DNA of 64,000 nt from Climacteris rufus. Its lineage: Eukaryota; Chordata; Aves; Passeriformes; Climacteridae. Of the stretch, positions 13,209 to 25,955 are shown one piece after another; the first letter of the stretch is position 1, and each line of letters opens with the position of its first letter. The position numbers and the translations under genes were made by a program. Where the stretch lies: NCBI GenBank assembly GCA_013398175.1, contig VZRZ01007358.1:186001-250000 (forward strand), given 5' to 3'. The notes under the pieces were generated by a model, which was given only the letters and a program-made list of their open reading frames with translations, was not told the origin of the DNA and made no database searches.

Positions 13209-15891
13209 CTTGGAAAATTAAAAGAAAGCACTTCTTCACTGGTACCTTCTGCAACAAACACTGAAAGTCAATACAATCCAGGGGCTGAAAACAAGCCCTG
13301 TAAGCTCTAAAATACCATGCAATTAGTTAAGTGCTCTAAATCCAGTAACACAAAATTTTCAGTGTCAAGAACCTATCTGTCCTCTGAGGAGGCCAGAACA
13401 AATGAAGATCCAATGAGGTTCTTTATGGATCAATTAAGGTTGACAAATTATCAACCTAGTAATAAAGATGTGAATCTGATGATTTAAAACATCTGAGCCA
13501 TATTTGCACTAATGATTTTACTAATCACTGATAACAATTTAGTGCCAACTTTCACCTTGATGGAACAGCAGAATGATATACTCCTGTGGGATTGCCAGGG
13601 AAACAGTAACAAAAGTTGAATAAAACCTTGAGCACCTACGGGGTATGCTAATTCCAGCAGAGTGAGGGGTTTTAAAGTCCCTCAGCACTGGGTACTTTTC
13701 AACTCCGGCATAATCAACAATGATGTAATTACACTTCCTTCCCCAGCATAATAAATTAAACCCTTAATAAATCATAGCCTTTCTATTCATCCTGCTAAGC
13801 TGTACTATGCATTACTCTGACTTATGCATGGAAAAAAAAGAAACAAAAAGGCATTTATTAGTTTGTAGCCAGATCTACTACCTGCTATTCCTTAACAGCC
13901 AGGCTGTGACATCACAGCCTCAAGCCACTGTTAATGCCAAACTCACCCTGCTCCTATTACAGAGGACAGCAGAAGTTGGAAATGCTACCTGATCTGCAGA
14001 TGGTGACAGCATGAGGGAAAGGCAGATGCCCCCACTCCTGTCCCTTGGGAACTGAGGGGGAGATGCAGGGACTAAGGGTGCCTTTGTTCCAGACGTGGAT
14101 GTCAGCCTAGGGCCTGCATTACACCCCCATGCAAAACTTTTACCCTATTTTCAAGGGCCTGTTTAGGAGCACTTCCCACAGCATAAAGATCAAATGAGAA
14201 AACAGGAAGGAGAAAAACAATGTGGACCACAGAATTCTGCAGTGACAGGAGAAATAGGAAGAAATCAAAAGGTAAGGAGTACCACCAAAAAGTCTGTTAT
14301 TTCTCACCCTGAAAGGAACAGCCCTTCTCTTTCAAGCAACAAACACAGTTCGCAGAAACCCCTAATACAGAGTCAGGTAAAGAAACAGAAGTATGAATAT
14401 CACCAAAATACACTTTAAAGAATTAATTTTTTAAAAATCAATTCTTAAATTAGATATGAAACTGTGACAAAATGCTAAACCTTTACAAAGGACAGGGCTA
14501 CTGCCGAATTTTAAAACAAGACAAAGTCAGCTACAGAGATTAATTCACTTCAGTGATAAGGACTAAAAAGCTAAGAGATGAAACAGCAGAAAAGCTCTTT
14601 CGCCCTCACTATCCTTTGAACAAACACCGTATGATAGAACAGAGCTAAAACTACTAAGGACCAGACAAACACTGAGACCAAAATGCTGTTCATTTACTAA
14701 CGATGGATACCTCTTCTGTGTCACAACTTAGCATGTGTGTATCAAATCTGGGTTTTTTTCCATTTAAACTTAATTCCAATTTTTCCCCAATTAAGACTAG
14801 CTTAATAATGAGATAAAATTAATAGTTATCGAGTAAAAAAATTAAATATGTTATTCACTATCTCCTAACACAATAAAAATGCCTCAACTCTGTATCCAAA
14901 CTGATGTGAAGAAAGGTATGAAATTGCTCATATAAATAGCACAGTCCTCTGGTCAGCCACAATAACACCAAATTCACTATAAAGGTTGTATCTACTTACA
15001 AATTAGAATGTTTAAATAGTTACTATACAACAAAACTTCACCTTTACCAGGGAAAAATAACAATGTAAAACAAGATTAAAATTGATTGCTTTAATCAAGG
15101 TTTTCTGCTCACATACGAAATCATGATTAAAATTGGTGACTTGAATCAATCCATTCTGGGTAGCAAAGTCATCTTGTGCTCCAGTCAGACAAGCAAAAAC
15201 ATCAAAGACAGGGGATTAGAGGAAAGGCAGCAGAACTGTAGAAGGGTCACATTTCCAAGGGCAGTTTTAGAGAAGGGATCCCATCATCAAAATAGGAAAG
15301 CGGAGAAAAAGGTGGAGAAAGTCAGTGAAAATGTATTTGCTATTTAAAATATGAACCGATTGGACCCTTTTTCAAAGATGTTTGTGATACCTTCCCCCTT
15401 TCTTTCTCTCATACTTTAGCTCACAGGGAAGTCAATTAACCCTTCAGGATGACTTCACCATTCCCCTTCCAAGCACATTTGTGGAAGGGATGGCAGTAGC
15501 CATCACTTAGAAAAACTTCAGTAGTGTTTTGGCATCTCACTTCTGAATTCCACTGGGGATAGCAGGTCAAAGAGGAGTCTTACAAAGTTTCCCAGTGAAA
15601 ACAGAGAAATACTGCTCGACCCAACTCTTATCTGCCATCCGATTCTGTGCAAGCCCCAGCCTCCCATCTGAAGGAGGATATCCTGTGCGTGTGCCTCCAG
15701 CATCATGCTCAAAGGACACCCCCTGCTCTACAGATTGCACTGCTGCAGGGAAGGAAGCGCGTTTTACACCAAAGCTCTACAGTCTGTATTGTAGTAATGA
15801 AGAGAGACCCAGGTTGCAGTGATGATTATTGTGCAATTAAGACTGATTACCGAATTTTTGGTTTGGGGCTTTTTTTTCTTCTGGTAATTAC
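13209..15891 (-). other. PTPRF: PTPRF intron inside the Ig1 domain
   Basis: This 2683-bp intron separates the two Ig1 exons and is bounded by GT (minus strand, at 15890-15891) and AG (13209-13210). It is AT-rich. I recognise no exon or repeat in it. The open frames at 13807-13992, 14194-14418 and 15123-15347 have no recognisable domains and lie on the strand opposite the gene. Confidence 0.9.
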
Positions 15892-16037
15892 CTCAAACCG
15901 CTGAGAACTGACTTTCTTCCCCTTCTTCATCCATGTGATACGAGGTTTGGGCTCTCCTGTTGCCTGACACACAAAAGAGGCCACTCCTCCAGAAATCCCA
16001 ATCTGATCTTCAGGAGCTTTCATAAACGTTGGTTTGC
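15892..16037 (-). CDS. PTPRF: PTPRF (LAR) exon: first half of Ig-like domain 1
   Basis: This internal coding exon belongs to a LAR-family receptor protein tyrosine phosphatase, a type I membrane protein of neurons and epithelia acting in adhesion, axon guidance and synapse formation. It is 146 bp: two bases finishing a split codon (xGC), then 48 codons. Seen in the translation: KPTFMKAPEDQIGISGG, the B-strand cysteine in VASFVCQATGEPKPR, the core tryptophan in ITWMKKGKK, and the end QRFE. The KKGKK lysine cluster is the known heparan/chondroitin sulfate-binding site of LAR-family Ig1. The wording GEPKPRITWMKKGKKVSSQRFEV fits PTPRF better than PTPRD (which has DPRPK, VWN) or PTPRS. The acceptor is a T-rich tract ending TTTTTCCAG and the donor is GAG|GTAATT. 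The exon ends in phase 0 and joins the exon at 13067-13208. An open frame continues a few codons past both splice sites but is not exonic there. Paralogue assignment is from remembered family sequences, not a search. Confidence 0.95.
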
Positions 16038-17340
16038 CTGGAAAAATAACCAAATCACCCCCATGAGGACAGAACATCAGATAAGCAAGGAATGTGTCAT
16101 GTTAATCTAGATTATAAGATAATTGGTGCTCTTACTACAAATCGAGGTTGAATGGCCTCAGCCACAAATTCAGTGCAGACTGCAACATGACAAGGACAGT
16201 TTCTGCTTGAGTACCTTTTTCTCCTGAAATGAATAAAATCCATCTGGCGTGCCTATAAATGAGGGCAATAGAAGGCTCCCCCCAGCCCTCTGGGCATTCA
16301 TTCAGGTATACGACAATTTGGAACCACTTTTATGGTTTATTTTTTTAATAAATGGATTTTTGCAGGTTTATACCATGGTCATAGCACTGGAAATTACAGA
16401 ACAGCTGACACACCAAACCTATGAAATGTACCATACCTTGACATTAGTTTTACTGGAAGCCATTAACACATTCATAAAAATTAACAGATACAGCTTAAAG
16501 TATACAAATAACAACCTTTAGTTTCATTTTACATGTAGACTGACATAAAAATCCTACAGTTTAAGTATCTGGAAGCCTGCAGAGGCTTGCCTATGCTTGT
16601 GAAGAAACTAATCACTAAAACAAAAAGTCAGCAAAGAAACTAAAGCGACATTCAGGCATGAAAGACTCAGCAAAAATGAAAAAAAAGTATCATGTAACAT
16701 TTTAATAATCAATTTTTAAAAATTAATGAAAATACAATTGTGTCTTCTGGATTTACATGACAGATACAGATGGATAAAACTATGCATCCAGGCTGAATGG
16801 TTGTATTTTTCTTCCGTACTTGCTGTATGAGACAATTTTGCAGCCTGTGATCCAAGGATCATCTTGAAACACTGCTTTGTCCTCGTGAGAAGCACCTGAT
16901 GATCCCATATTCCTATAAAGCACTAGAACAGTGGACTTCACAGAGAAAGTTAACTGAGTCCATCCATTATGTCATTCCATGCACAGGCCACACCATGGCC
17001 ATGTTTCAAATACAATTCTGATCAACCACTTCAAAGATGAACCTGACCTATAAATGGGTCACAGACCGCTGCTGGCACGTAAAAAGGAGCCTGAGTAAGA
17101 GAAGAAACCTGTTCAACCCCAAAATAATAGACCAATGACCCCAGCATTGCTGGCAGTGGTTCCATCCCTTCACATTCTAGACATATCCATGAGTCTGTCC
17201 TTGAGGGAGAGGGGAAGGACATCTGTCAGCCCAGGTGCTTTGAACTCTAGACAAGCTGAGGGCTGAATTTCCCTGATCTCGGAAGGATACAAATTCAGCG
17301 ATCCCAAAAGAAGACAGCCTTTAAATGCATTTTCCTAATA
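16038..17340 (-). other. PTPRF: Upstream PTPRF intron, proximal part
   Basis: This is intronic sequence immediately 5' of the first Ig1 exon in gene orientation. It ends with the acceptor tract and CAG at 16038-16040. No exon or recognisable repeat is seen. Confidence 0.75.
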
Positions 17341-18620
17341 TATGAGAGATTTAAATGCTATGGGTGCAGTTGCTGTTACAGCTGAGCCAGGCAGGCAGTG
17401 GCAACTACTGAAGAGGGCAGAGGCCATGCTCTGCTCCTCACTCCCCTCACCTCCTCCCCTCCCTGCTTCTGGACACTGGCATCTGAACCCCTTCAAGGAG
17501 CTCCAGGGTCACCCAAAGCCTCTGTGGAACAGATTCGGGCTCCTAACCTGGCAGGAAGATGCATTTTTCTTCTTTTCCAAGCAGGGCAGGATCAGGCAGA
17601 GCTCAGGAGCACTGGAAGATGGCAACTGTCTCTCAGCAGCTGTGGAGCACAACTTCATTCTTAAATGGCAGTTGCTGAAGACTTTGCTAAAACTGTGACA
17701 CCTCCTTGATCCCAGTTTCACCTACTGGTTTAGCCCACGCTAGGTGTTTATGCTGACCCCTGTCCCAGCAGTGTGGCACAGTGTGACAACACAAATGGCA
17801 GCTCGGCCAAGTCAACTACTCCAATCTTCTCTGCTTTTGACAAAGCCCAGAGACCAGGCTCTGCCTTGCTCAGGGCGTGTGGCCCAGGCTAGGGAGACTG
17901 CCAAGGGCCCAGGATGCTTCTTGTTTCTCTCACATGGCACCACTGCTTGTGAGGGGTATGGGGGTGTGCTGCAGGAGGGTCTCTGTGAGGAGAAGTCAGG
18001 GCTGCCCTGTGCTGGACACAGCAGTTCCACCACAGCCCCACAACAGGGCATAGCCAGGCTCATCATGGCGGTGCCTCTGTGGTAACAGTTTAAGTGGGGG
18101 AAAACACCTCACCAACTGTGAGGAATGAGGTAAAACGTGTGAGAAACAGCCCTGTGAGCACCCAGTCAGAGGTGGATGAGGCGCTCTGGGTGCCTGAGCA
18201 GATACTCCTCGGCAGCCCACAGAGACACCACAGTGGAGCAGTATTTCCCTCCAGCCCCCTCCCACATCTGCAGCTGGCTGAGGTCAACTCACTGGTTTCA
18301 GAGTGAAGGACAAGGCCAGAGCAGTTGGCATCACCTGATGAACCACCCAGCAGCTGAGGCCATGTGTAGCAGAGAGGGGCTGGTGGTGTGCCACTGCAGA
18401 GGCAGCAGGACACCAGAACCCGTCAAAACCTGCAACATCAGGCGCTCAACACGGGCTGTGCTCATGTGCTGGGGAGCCCAACCCACGCGGGGACACGCCA
18501 GTCCTGATCCCTGCTGATCTGGGGGTCACAGCTGAGACACTACAGTGCAGGCCTGGACCTGTGCTACTGCTGCTTGCTCAGCCTGATTTCCAAAAGGCCT
18601 TAGAGCACGGCAGATCCACC
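17341..18620. other. GC-rich patch, partly endogenous-retrovirus-like
   Basis: Base composition rises well above the AT-rich surroundings. The part from about 18060 to 18300 resembles the interior leader of avian ERVL-type elements: a GGCGGTGCCTCTGTGGTAAC block, CACCTCACCAACTGTGAGGA, GTGAGAAACAGCCCTGTGA, and then a GAGCAGTATTTCCCTCCAGC unit. I could not assign the flanks (17341-18059 and 18301-18620). Several overlapping open frames of 60-118 codons occur on both strands, as expected of GC-rich sequence, and none has a recognisable domain. Confidence 0.5.
18060..18300 (+). mobile_element. ERVL-like interior fragment
   Basis: The blocks match the leader region of avian ERVL proviruses as I remember it. 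No LTR edge, primer binding site or retroviral gene is visible next to it, so it is a fragment. The boundaries are approximate. Confidence 0.45.
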
Positions 18621-19939
18621 AAGGTCAGCACTGCCTGTGCAGAAGTGGATACACATGCTCTGTCCTCAACAACCTTCTGAGAAGGAATATCACAAACTTG
18701 CCCTCACTGCAGAAACTTCTCACACAAGTGTACTGAATTTTGCCATCCTTAGTGAAGAGAGCCCTAGGACTGCACTCAATACCCAGAAAATGCCTTTTAA
18801 GACATGATGGCTGCTGTCTGAAGGCTTTGGCACATTGTCCTGATGTGAACAACAAGCAATTATTAAGTGTGCTTGCTTAACTGATGCTGATTCCACATAT
18901 TTACTCATCTATAATCATGTCTATTTCTACTTAGTTTGTATTTACATATATCTCTGTTTATTCATCTCTCATCTATTCCAGAGAAATGTTAATTTACCAT
19001 TCAGGCTGCTAGTGATGGCAGTGTGATTGACTGTTTTGCTATGCAGTGTGCTGAGCTGATGCCTTGTATTGCACTTCAGCAGCTGATTTGGTTTTTTGAT
19101 TTTCTGTTATTTACTCTGTGATCTTAGTAACATAGTGTAATTTTTTTCAAATGGCAAATACAGCAGAATCCAAAAACTTTTGTCCTTGAAGAATACAATG
19201 TAATTAGATCTCTGACTGTATACTTACTCCCCAGCTTATACATTGAGGATTTACTTTACTTTTGTACATTTAAAAAAAATCAATACTATTAAAACCAGAA
19301 CAAAAGGAAACTGAATGTTCACCTGCAGTAAAACCTAAGAAACCTGCTGCCTTGATTTTACATTGTTGGAATGAATCTTTTTCCCCTGCACATTTAATTG
19401 AGCGACACCGATTTCTGGAAACCATCTAAATCCTCTGAGACTGGTCACAGAAGTATACCTGTATATAAACCAATTTCTCAGTCTGGGAAAGGGTATTTCT
19501 ACAAAGGCATTTTAAGCATTTCTATGCCCTGAAGTTTTGAAATGGAAGGAAAGTACTAATTAAGCAAACCTATAATCTTGAGTCCTGGCCCCAGGACAAT
19601 AGAGTCTGGCATGAGCATACATATTTTTATACTGATTGGTAACTGTTACAGCAAATCCCAAAACTTATCTTAGTGAGAGCTAACACAAGTGAGATAGACC
19701 ATCCACTAAACTCTTGGTGTCTGTGAAAAATGCATTTAAAGTGGACTAGACAACCTCCACATCTCCCCCCCAGCCAATATCTCTATAACTCTACTGCCCA
19801 GAGGAAGCTGCCTTCAGATGTATCACTAGTTACCTCCAAGAAGCAACACTGGGGATAGGACCAGGCCATAGTACAAAGTGTCTTTTTTAGCCCGTTTTGA
19901 GCATTTGCACTCTTAGGATAGCCTTAGAAACACAATCAG

Positions 19940-19953
19940 AAAAAAAAAAAAAA
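19940..19953. repeat. Poly-A tract (14 A)
   Basis: A homopolymer of 14 adenines with no adjacent element that I recognise. Confidence 0.85.
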
Positions 19954-20060
19954 TGTACTGAAAATAGAGAGGTAGCCTGCATCTGCATGTTGTTTTTTTC
20001 CCTCTCCTTAAATTCAAAATGACCAGAACATTATGGATGTACGAAGTTTTAATTTAAATC

Positions 20061-20106
20061 TGTTAACATGCTACAAATGTTAACATGCTCAGACATGCTA
20101 CAAATA
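20061..20106. repeat. Short local duplication
   Basis: The motif TGTTAACATGCT occurs twice and ACATGCTACAAAT twice within about 45 bp. This suggests a small tandem duplication with later change. Confidence 0.7.
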
Positions 20107-20208
20107 AATACAAAGAACAGAAGTGTCTTTTGCAGTGAAAACCTATCCTTTCCCTGATGACCTATGGACCAAATCAGAAGATTTTCTGTTGAAAGCTTTA
20201 AAAAACTT

Positions 20209-20247
20209 TAAAAAAACAAAAAATAAAATAAAATAAAAAAACAAAAC
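20209..20247. repeat. A-rich (AAAAT)n-like simple repeat
   Basis: Short AAAT/AAAAT units are interrupted by C. This is a low-complexity tract of about 40 bp. Confidence 0.8.
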
Positions 20248-23200
20248 CTAAAAGAACTACTGTATTTCAAAGACAAATCTCTGAAATACCAGCCTTAGAG
20301 AACCTCCTGAGCAAGACTGGGATGATAGCAGGGAGAAGTGCTGGATGGCTGGGTGCCCATCACACCCACCTTTGCTTACTCCATCACATGGAGTAACAAC
20401 TCCAGACTGGCATAGTTCCCATAAGTCCAAACTACTCCAATCTTTCTCTCCCTAGCGTCTCTCTTCAGTGACAGATTCCTGGAGCACTTTCAGGTGTCAC
20501 CCTCTAAACTAATTCTTGCTCCTCACTTCAAAACCAAGTTTCTATTACATCAGGAGTGGAAGTCACTGCTCTCATTTCTATTCACTCATGAGCTTCAGGC
20601 AGGAGAATGGGAAAACTTTCACCTTCTTGGCTGAAATTTTCCCTCTTTGGTCTTTGCTCAAAACTAAATTATTCTAGAAGGCTTATGGGAACAACACAGT
20701 TCTGAGGTGGAAGACTAAAAAATAGAGTATTTCTCTTCTAAGAAACTGGCTTCATCTTATTTGGCTGGGGGCAGAAAAATAACAACTTGCTCAGACATGC
20801 TTTCCACTGAGAAATTTTTAAAAAAACCAAAAAACAACATTTCAGAAGAAAAGGACTTTCCTTTCACATTTGGTAGTGTTGAAAAAACCACTTGCCAAGC
20901 AAGCACAGATTTGTGGATAATCCTATCAAGTGAATCACAAGGAGGGCCTCATGGTGTGGAAGAGATGCTAGCAGAGATTTAGGCACACACCACTCTACTG
21001 AACTATCCTGGAAAAATAGCAGAAAACTCACGCAGTGTCCTGAGTTGGGTGTGTGATGTATTCAAAAGAAAGACTCTTTTGAATTATATTTTGAAAGGTC
21101 CACAAAAACATGGGCAAAGAAAGCCAGCGACACTCAGGTAACTACTGACCAATAGGGCTTTCCTCTGCCCTTCCCTGCAAAATCCAGCATGGTGGCTTTG
21201 GGAGGGAAACCTGAAGCCCTCAAAGACAGAACCTCAGGTCGCCTGGAGAGCCACTGACAGCGTTCCTGCACAGCAGCTCAGAACCAGGCACAGCCAGCCA
21301 TGAAGATGCCTCTCACCTATATTTTATATATAAAAAAATCACTGCTGCTCTCTGCTATTCTAGGCAATTTGCTTGTTAAACAATTCTTATAAACCAGAAA
21401 AACATCTCAGCACTTATTTTAAAATTTCCTCTACCAAACATCTGTAGCAGAACAGCAAAATTCCAGTTCCCTTTTCCAGGTTTTCCTTTCTTTTTCCAGA
21501 CTAGTTCAGAGTCACTTCATCACGTGTTGTTTTTGGCTGTGTAGCTTCTCAGTGAACCCAAAGGACTTTCCCAGGGAGAAAAGCACCTTTTGCCAGATTT
21601 TCTTCAAGGCCAAGTACAGAGGTGTAGCCTCTCTCTAACTTGGCAAGGTGTCTTTTATGTGAACCACAGTCTTTGAGGAGTAACACATGATCTGCATTAC
21701 CTGACCTGAATACCAGCCAGATCCTTGAAAAATAATGCTGGGTCCTGGATATTTAGCACAGATCCTTACATTTTGATACACATGAAACACACAGTCATCA
21801 CATAAAAGATGTTTCCTTGTAATTTCTTAAGAGCCAGAAATTTCAAGTGGCTGAAACATAATATATGCCAATATAAATACACATTATATGCACAAATGTT
21901 AACTCGTTTTGTTTCAAAGACTCATCATTTTCTTAAAATAAATGGGAAAATTAAATGGAATGCTGATGCTTTTTCAGTATTTAGTACCCACATCAAATAT
22001 TCCTTTTCCAAAAAATTTAATTCAAGGACTGGCAACATTATGCTCCTTCTGTTCTTGTGGATGCTAGTTTTCCAAAGGGTCACACACAGGTTTGAGGAAA
22101 GATGAATTATTAAACACGTGTACAATTAAAGTGTTCTATGAACACTCACCTGCTGTGAGAGATTTTAAAGAAAAATATCTCTGTCCTCATGATACAACTC
22201 CTCACTACTTTAAATAGAAGGGCAGCCAAAAATAAGACTAGTGTTGTAGGAGAGCGCGGCTTATATTTTTATCCAAATGCTTTCATGACTTGAGCTAAAT
22301 TAAGATTGAAAGTAGATTCCTTTGTGAAGAAAAAAATTACAGTTGCAATATAAGATGAACTGGATAAGGACATTCAATAGGCATACATGGGCAATCTTTT
22401 TTAGGTTTCTGGTCTAAATGAATTATAAGAAATTATTGACACCAGCATGAACAGATTACAATGAAATCAATTCTTGAGACTGGAAATTGTGAAATTCAGG
22501 TTTAAATTCCTGCCTTTAACCTTCCCTGTCACATACACAAAGGCACAACTGTGCCTCACCTTCCACTGTAAAACTTACCTGCTGTTCTCACATGGCTGCT
22601 GTCAGGACAAATATGCAAAAAATGATGATGTGGCTCAGTTATAACACTGGGAAGAAACCAACAATGACAGACTTTCTCATGTTCATGACTGACTTTGAAG
22701 TGGAAATAAAGAGGTCTAGAAGACAGAGGTGGCCCATGCTTTTATATACAGCTATGGTATTTCTCTTTCTCAGTTTCCTTTATGATCCCGGATGATTGAT
22801 ATCTGTGCATGCATGGATGCCTACTGGAAAGATACACTGGTGAAGGCTCATCTGTGATTCTTCTCCCACACATCTGCTGCAGGGCAGGAGGCAAGCCAGT
22901 GGGCTCTCCAGCTATCCTTATGCTTTCCTTTCAATACACCCACCATTGTTTAAATGTAGTTCCTGCCCCTTTGTGATTACTAGGAACACTGTTTGGCAAA
23001 ATACAATTTTTCAAACTTGCACTTTTTACGCTTAGATAATTTATACCTAGGAAGAGCCTGCTTGAGCCTTGTGATAACATTTTTTAAAAACAGCTTACTA
23101 AAGCCTGTGTTGGTCTCAGTGAGCACAATGCTAATTCGTTCCTTATTTCTCCTATTTTGGTTTTATTTCACTAAGATGACAACACTTTGTAAATGAAACT

Positions 23201-25927
23201 TTTGTCCTTTATTGCTTGGTGCAAGGTACTTATTAAATAAATGCAAATGTACATGGTGGGGTGTTGCATGCTCAGATACACATACAATACACTTTTTATC
23301 CAGGGAATGGATCATAACCCTTACTCCCATTCACTTTAAAAAACACTTAACTGCACCCCAATCACAGAAAATGGCACTCCGAATTCAATACATTCCTCTG
23401 ATCAATCTGAATTACAAATTACCTCATGTTACCTGTATATCCTCCTCTTTTATTAAGTTTTAATGCTTAAGAGATGCCCAACAGCTAGGACAAATGATTC
23501 TGCTATTTCAATCCAGTTTTAGTGGTTGAGTTTCCCAGCTTCAAGTGTGAATGTCCATGATAATCAAATCTACAAACATTATCTCAGAGCAAGTTGCATT
23601 TCTCCTTGCCTTCTTCTCCTGACTTCCATTAAGTTAGTCAGAAATAACTTTCGAGTTTGTACAAAATGAAATAAAATCAAGTGAATGATTAATAGCCAGA
23701 ATTCCAAGAAGTAGATCTTTTAACATGTTCAATGACCTCTGTAACTTTCAGTAAAAAAATTACATTACAAAAATAACAAAAGCAGTCATCCAGCAGAGGT
23801 TGTGCTTCTCCCTGAACACCAGTAGGAAACACAGCAAACTAAGATTCAAGGCACTCATTTCAGCAGACAAGACCCACTGTGCTTCGTTTATCTGCAGTAA
23901 GCTTAACTAAAGGAGAATGCAAGGGTACATGTTAGGTTAAACCCAATCTTATCAGCATTTGTAATGACTTAAGCTCAGAAATTCTTATAATCTTCAATTC
24001 CTGCTTCTTCACCATCTTGGCAAATGGGTGCTCCTTATATTTCTACAGGCTTTCCATACCATAAGTCCAACCTAAAGGCAAAGCTTTTGACAGGCCTGAG
24101 GTGTCTTTGCAGACACAAAGCAGGAACCTTCACACCTACACTGGCATTTTCAAGCCATATTTTCCTTTTTGCCAACACAGGATTTATACTTACTAGTTTC
24201 AGTCAAAACCAAGTATTTTAAAATTTCTTCTTGAAGAAACATCTTAAAATCCCTTGTGTCCTGTGTATGTCTAGTTTGTGTCTGGACAGTTACACATAAA
24301 TCAACCCTTCACAAATAGAAACTCAGCATTCCCTGTTAAATGCTAATGTTTGGATGAACCTGCTTATTCCACACAGATATGTGTTAAAAGCCATTAGCTC
24401 ACTCAAGTATTAAGACCATGATTACTGGATATTAATAAACTACAGCAACAGCCTGTCATCATACTATTGCACTTGAGTAAATTTCTAATTCTGTCTCTTT
24501 ATGAATCATGGAAATTGTTGACAAAGTTTGAACGCCTAAAATTAACCGACGATACTGAACCAGAATTGTCACAGGCAGCCATCACACGAGGATGCTGTGC
24601 AAGGCACATTCTGGGTGCTGATTTATTTGTGGAGTTTTATGCAGACAACTTAGACCTGAACACAATGGGGAGGTGGTTTTTCTCCATATCACATCTGCAG
24701 GGGGCCTACAGATTTTGCACACAGGGTGGCAAATTTTCTCTGTTATTTTTCCAGGCTGTTGTAATTGCAATGTCTCTCTCAATGTGTCTGGCTGGCTATC
24801 AGTGTGAGCTGCTTTACATCTTAGTAAGAAAATCCACAACTCTGGCTAATCCCTGGGCTGTGACTGACTCTCATCCATGGGAAGCGGGTGTGGGGGGGAA
24901 ATAAATCAATCCCTCTACTATGATGCCATTCTTATTTGCTTCCAATACCTGAAATAACATGTAACCACAAAAAGAAATATATTCCAAGAAGCATAAACCA
25001 GTCCTGCACACAACTGAAGAATACTCATTAAAAACAAAGCAGAAAAACAGCCCAGTAAAACATCCTTCTAGAACCTGAGGTTGTCTTCATTTCCCATCTT
25101 CTGCTTTTATGTTTCCCCAGAGCACTAGCAGTTTGTGTGTGTACCCTGTTACATATTTTGGGGATAAGCCAGAGCTATATATGGGTTCAGCTTTAACTTC
25201 CCAGTATTTATACAAAGCATTACACAGAGTAGAAAAACAAAGGAGAGCAGAGAAATGCTGCTTTAACTGCAGACCTTCCAGCAGCCTCACAGAATGGTTT
25301 CCTGCTTTAATTTAAAATTGAAACCTGAAGTCAAATTTCCACCTGGTAATAGCTTAAAGGCACTTCCAATTAACTTGGTAATACACGCTTTCTGAGTTAA
25401 TAAATTTTTCAGCTTCTGTGTTTAATACAATTAAGCATTTGGGCCTTTGGCCTTAGACCTTATTCAGCTTGAGAAAGGATTGCAGGGAGACTGTCTCCAA
25501 TTATCACCATTTACACAACATTCACTTAAGGGCTTTCAAATGCATACATTGATCTAATCATACACAAAATTCAGAACCTGGATTCAGGCTGCCTCTCTCT
25601 TGCACACAATATGTACAAGGGACAAAAGAATAAACCCCCCATCTACAGGGCTCTGAAATCAAGTCATCACCACACTGCCTCATGCAGCACAGAACAGCTG
25701 CGCCTGCTCCTAGCAACTCACTTTTCCTTCCAAATCTGCAGTTTGTTATTTTCAAATTTCTTCAAAACTTCAAAGTTAATAAAGCGTATTGCATAGTGTA
25801 AAGAATCCGCTAAGATATGCAGAACCAGAAAACAGACAAAACTGAAATCTTGCGCTTGAAAAAACATGAAAATTAATTTTGCCAGCATGCCTACCACATT
25901 AAACACCATATTTATTTTTTTTTACAC

Positions 25928-25955
25928 AAAAGGATTAAAAGGTTTTAATCCTTTT
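25928..25955. repeat. Near-perfect palindrome, 13-bp arms
   Basis: The arms AAAAGGATTAAAA and TTTTAATCCTTTT are perfect complements separated by GG. It could form a cruciform in DNA or a short stem in RNA. No element boundary is recognised. Confidence 0.85.

Noticed and set aside
24467..24904. 145-codon plus-strand frame with a hydrophobic segment
   Set aside because: No family recognised and opposite to the host gene; no exon-like borders found.
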